The position numbers were made by a program, and so were the translations under genes. The notes below the pieces were generated by a model that worked only from the letters and a program-made list of their open reading frames with translations, was not told the DNA's origin and searched no databases. Of a stretch of 64,000 nucleotides of DNA, positions 62,693 to 64,000 are shown one piece after another; the first letter of the stretch is position 1; the number at the start of each line of letters is the position of its first letter. This DNA is from Nitrospinaceae bacterium (GTDB taxonomy: Bacteria > Nitrospinota > Nitrospinia > Nitrospinales > Nitrospinaceae), in assembly GCA_028278405.1 (NCBI GenBank), contig JANQEK010000005.1, positions 1 to 64,000 on the forward strand, read 5' to 3'.

Positions 62693-63121
62693 ATGGCCGC
62701 TGACGAACATGAAGTTCTTGAAAATTTCATCAATCAGCACAACCTGAAAATCACCAAACAGAGACGTGCCGTGCTGGAAGCGTTTCTGGGCAGTGAGGAA
62801 CACCTCAGCGCTGAAGAACTTTATAAAAAAGTTTCAGCCAAGGAACCCAAAATCGGCTTGGCCACCGTATACCGGACCCTCGCTTTGTTGACCGAAAGCG
62901 GGCTTGCCGCAGAGCTTGATTTCGGCGACGGTCAGAAACGCTACGAACACAACTACGAACACGCCCACCACGATCATATGATCTGCACCCAATGCGGCAA
63001 GATCATCGAGTTCCACAATTCCACAATTGAAAAATTACAGGAAGACGTGGCCCGGGAACACGGCTTCGAAATGACCACTCACAAACTGGACATGTTCGGC
63101 ATTTGCAATGATTGCCGTTAA
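62693..63121 (+). CDS. fur: Fur family transcriptional regulator
   Basis: A 142-aa metal-responsive repressor with GGGAGG four bases upstream of the ATG. Winged helix: KITKQRRAVLEAFLGSEEHLSAEELYKKVS and GLATVYRTLALLTESGLA. Metal sites: the H-H-D-H motif (HAHHDHMICTQCGKIIEF) with CTQC and the C-terminal CNDC as structural zinc ligands. This fits Fur better than PerR or Zur, though assignment is not certain. It may act on the Fur box at 39183. Confidence 0.92.
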   Translation: MAADEHEVLENFINQHNLKITKQRRAVLEAFLGSEEHLSAEELYKKVSAKEPKIGLATVYRTLALLTESGLAAELDFGDGQKRYEHNYEHAHHDHMICTQCGKIIEFHNSTIEKLQEDVAREHGFEMTTHKLDMFGICNDCR

Positions 63122-63183
63122 CCTGCACTTCCACAAAAATTTTTATCATCAAATCTTTTGAGCTTAGTACGAGGTTTTTCCAC

Positions 63184-64000
63184 TTAACCTTTTGCGGGGT
63201 TTTCTTTTTCTGCAGTAGTGGCAGGTGGTCCGGGTATGGATTTGGCGCAACGGAAGCCGACGTAATTATATAACTCGTCGACGCTGCCGCCATAGGTAGC
63301 GACTTTAGAGAACACGCGGTTTTTAGGGTTCAGCCAGGTCCGGTTGGTGATCCTGAGGGCTCCGGCGGAGGAATCAAACGATCCGCCGCGGATCACTTTG
63401 TTCTCCCCTTCTTTCGGTCCAGTGGGATTGGTCTCCTTGTTGCCGACGTAATAGGGACTGTACCAGTCCTCTGTCCACTCCCAAACGTTTCCCATCATGT
63501 CGTGCAAGCCAAACTGGTTGGGTTTTTTCTGACCGACCGGATGGGTGATCTTGTCCGAGTTGTCTTCGAACCAAGCGTAGGCGCCGTTCATGACGTTGCC
63601 CCAAAAATACCGGGTCCTGGCGTATCCCCGAGCGGCGTATTCCCATTCCGCTTCCGTCGGCAACCGACAAACGCCGCCGGATTTTTCGATAAACTGTTGA
63701 ACGTCAAAATAATTGACCTGCTCAACCGGATGATCGGCTTTAACATTCTTGGAGGGGTTGTAGCCCATGACTTTTTCCCAACGAGCCTGGGTCACTTCGT
63801 AGCGATCCATATAAAAATCGTCGAGACAGACTTCGTGCTCATATTTTTCATCGGCCTGGGCACGATCGTTTCCCATGGTGAAGCATCCCCCCTTGATGAA
63901 CACCATCCCTTGCGGAGCCTGAGCGGCTTTAAGCTTGTCCTCTTCCGACAATTCCGGGGGAGCTGCCGGGGCCGACTTCTCACCACCTTCAACCGCTTCT
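63184..64000 (-). CDS. Formylglycine-generating enzyme (SUMF1)-family protein, N-terminus cut by window edge
   Basis: The track starts at 63951 (TTG), but the frame is open to position 64000 (EAVEGGEKSAPAAPPE upstream of it), so the true start lies beyond the window. SUMF1 features: GMVFIKGGCFTMGNDRAQADEKYEHEVCLDDFYMDRYEVTQ, CRLPTEAEWEYAARGYARTRYFWGN, HDMMGNVWEWTEDWYSPYYVGN, KVIRGGSFDSSAGALRITNRTW and the terminal YVGFRCAKS. As in the paralogue at 12632, only one Cys appears in the C-terminal catalytic region. The Ala/Pro-rich start suggests a linker after an unseen signal peptide. It is convergent with fur. Confidence 0.9.
   Translation of the reverse strand, partial: EAVEGGEKSAPAAPPELSEEDKLKAAQAPQGMVFIKGGCFTMGNDRAQADEKYEHEVCLDDFYMDRYEVTQARWEKVMGYNPSKNVKADHPVEQVNYFDVQQFIEKSGGVCRLPTEAEWEYAARGYARTRYFWGNVMNGAYAWFEDNSDKITHPVGQKKPNQFGLHDMMGNVWEWTEDWYSPYYVGNKETNPTGPKEGENKVIRGGSFDSSAGALRITNRTWLNPKNRVFSKVATYGGSVDELYNYVGFRCAKSIPGPPATTAEKENPAKG

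Overview
The window looks like a chromosomal segment of a Gram-negative, flagellated, medium-GC bacterium. Gene content recalls Nitrospinota (Nitrospina-like) or a related deltaproteobacterial-grade lineage: exported SUMF1-like proteins, a cytochrome c/FTR1 iron permease, a GAF/HD-GYP protein, a free-standing FlhB C-terminal protein, and a MoxR ATPase with a large unknown partner. This assignment rests on memory of gene families, not on a computed comparison. No rRNA, tRNA, CRISPR array, insertion sequence or prophage was seen. After start-site correction no gene-free stretch exceeds 300 bases; the longest are 1474-1717, 17104-17357 and 43130-43371 (nothing convincing beyond small hairpins) and 38950-39241 (the Fur-type promoter of the iron permease).

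Layout. 1-3359: a secreted PQQ-type sugar dehydrogenase-like protein cut by the left edge, an AT-rich DUF4268 gene that looks acquired, and a PduO-type cobalamin adenosyltransferase. 3368-11585: a de novo pyrimidine operon, pyrR-pyrB-pyrC-carA-X-carB, with a consensus promoter, a PyrR-binding hairpin and an intrinsic terminator in its leader, so classical PyrR attenuation is expected. X is an unrecognised coiled-coil protein coupled to both carA and carB. 11591-14874: a divergent pair (FlgT/CsgG-like exported protein and SUMF1-like protein), then nth and an M14-type hydrolase. 14878-29971: a long minus-strand run with MltD-type and Slt-type lytic transglycosylases, CvpA, a class IV aminotransferase, coaE, a small flagellar block (FliL-like, unknown, FliK-like, FlhB C-terminal-like), a Nudix hydrolase, a protein ending in an HPr domain, an HNH endonuclease, and an operon of a FAD oxidase, a VOC protein and a 54-aa membrane peptide missing from the ORF track.

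30138-36903 (plus strand): MoxR ATPase plus a 608-aa partner, a GT39-like membrane glycosyltransferase, murJ and thrH. 36925-38949 (minus): zinc-ribbon/SH3 protein and a Taq-type carboxypeptidase. 39242-41152: the iron permease. 41203-43129 (minus): two aldolases and a small protein. 43372-49045: EVE protein, exported unknown protein, atypical NAD(P)-binding protein, GAF/HD-GYP phosphodiesterase, a small basic protein on the other strand, and mgtE. 49202-51063: TPR protein, lone lipoyl-like domain without its lysine, and two small proteins.

51101-60144 (minus): xerD-type recombinase, then a type II fatty acid/phospholipid cluster yceD-rpmF-plsX-fabH-fabD-fabG-acpP-fabF-rnc-radical SAM with its own consensus promoter. 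60314-64000: fbp, hisS, fur and a second SUMF1-like gene cut by the right edge. Most of the window is housekeeping. The least explained parts are the MoxR module, gene X in the pyrimidine operon, the HPr fusion and the lysine-less lipoyl domain.
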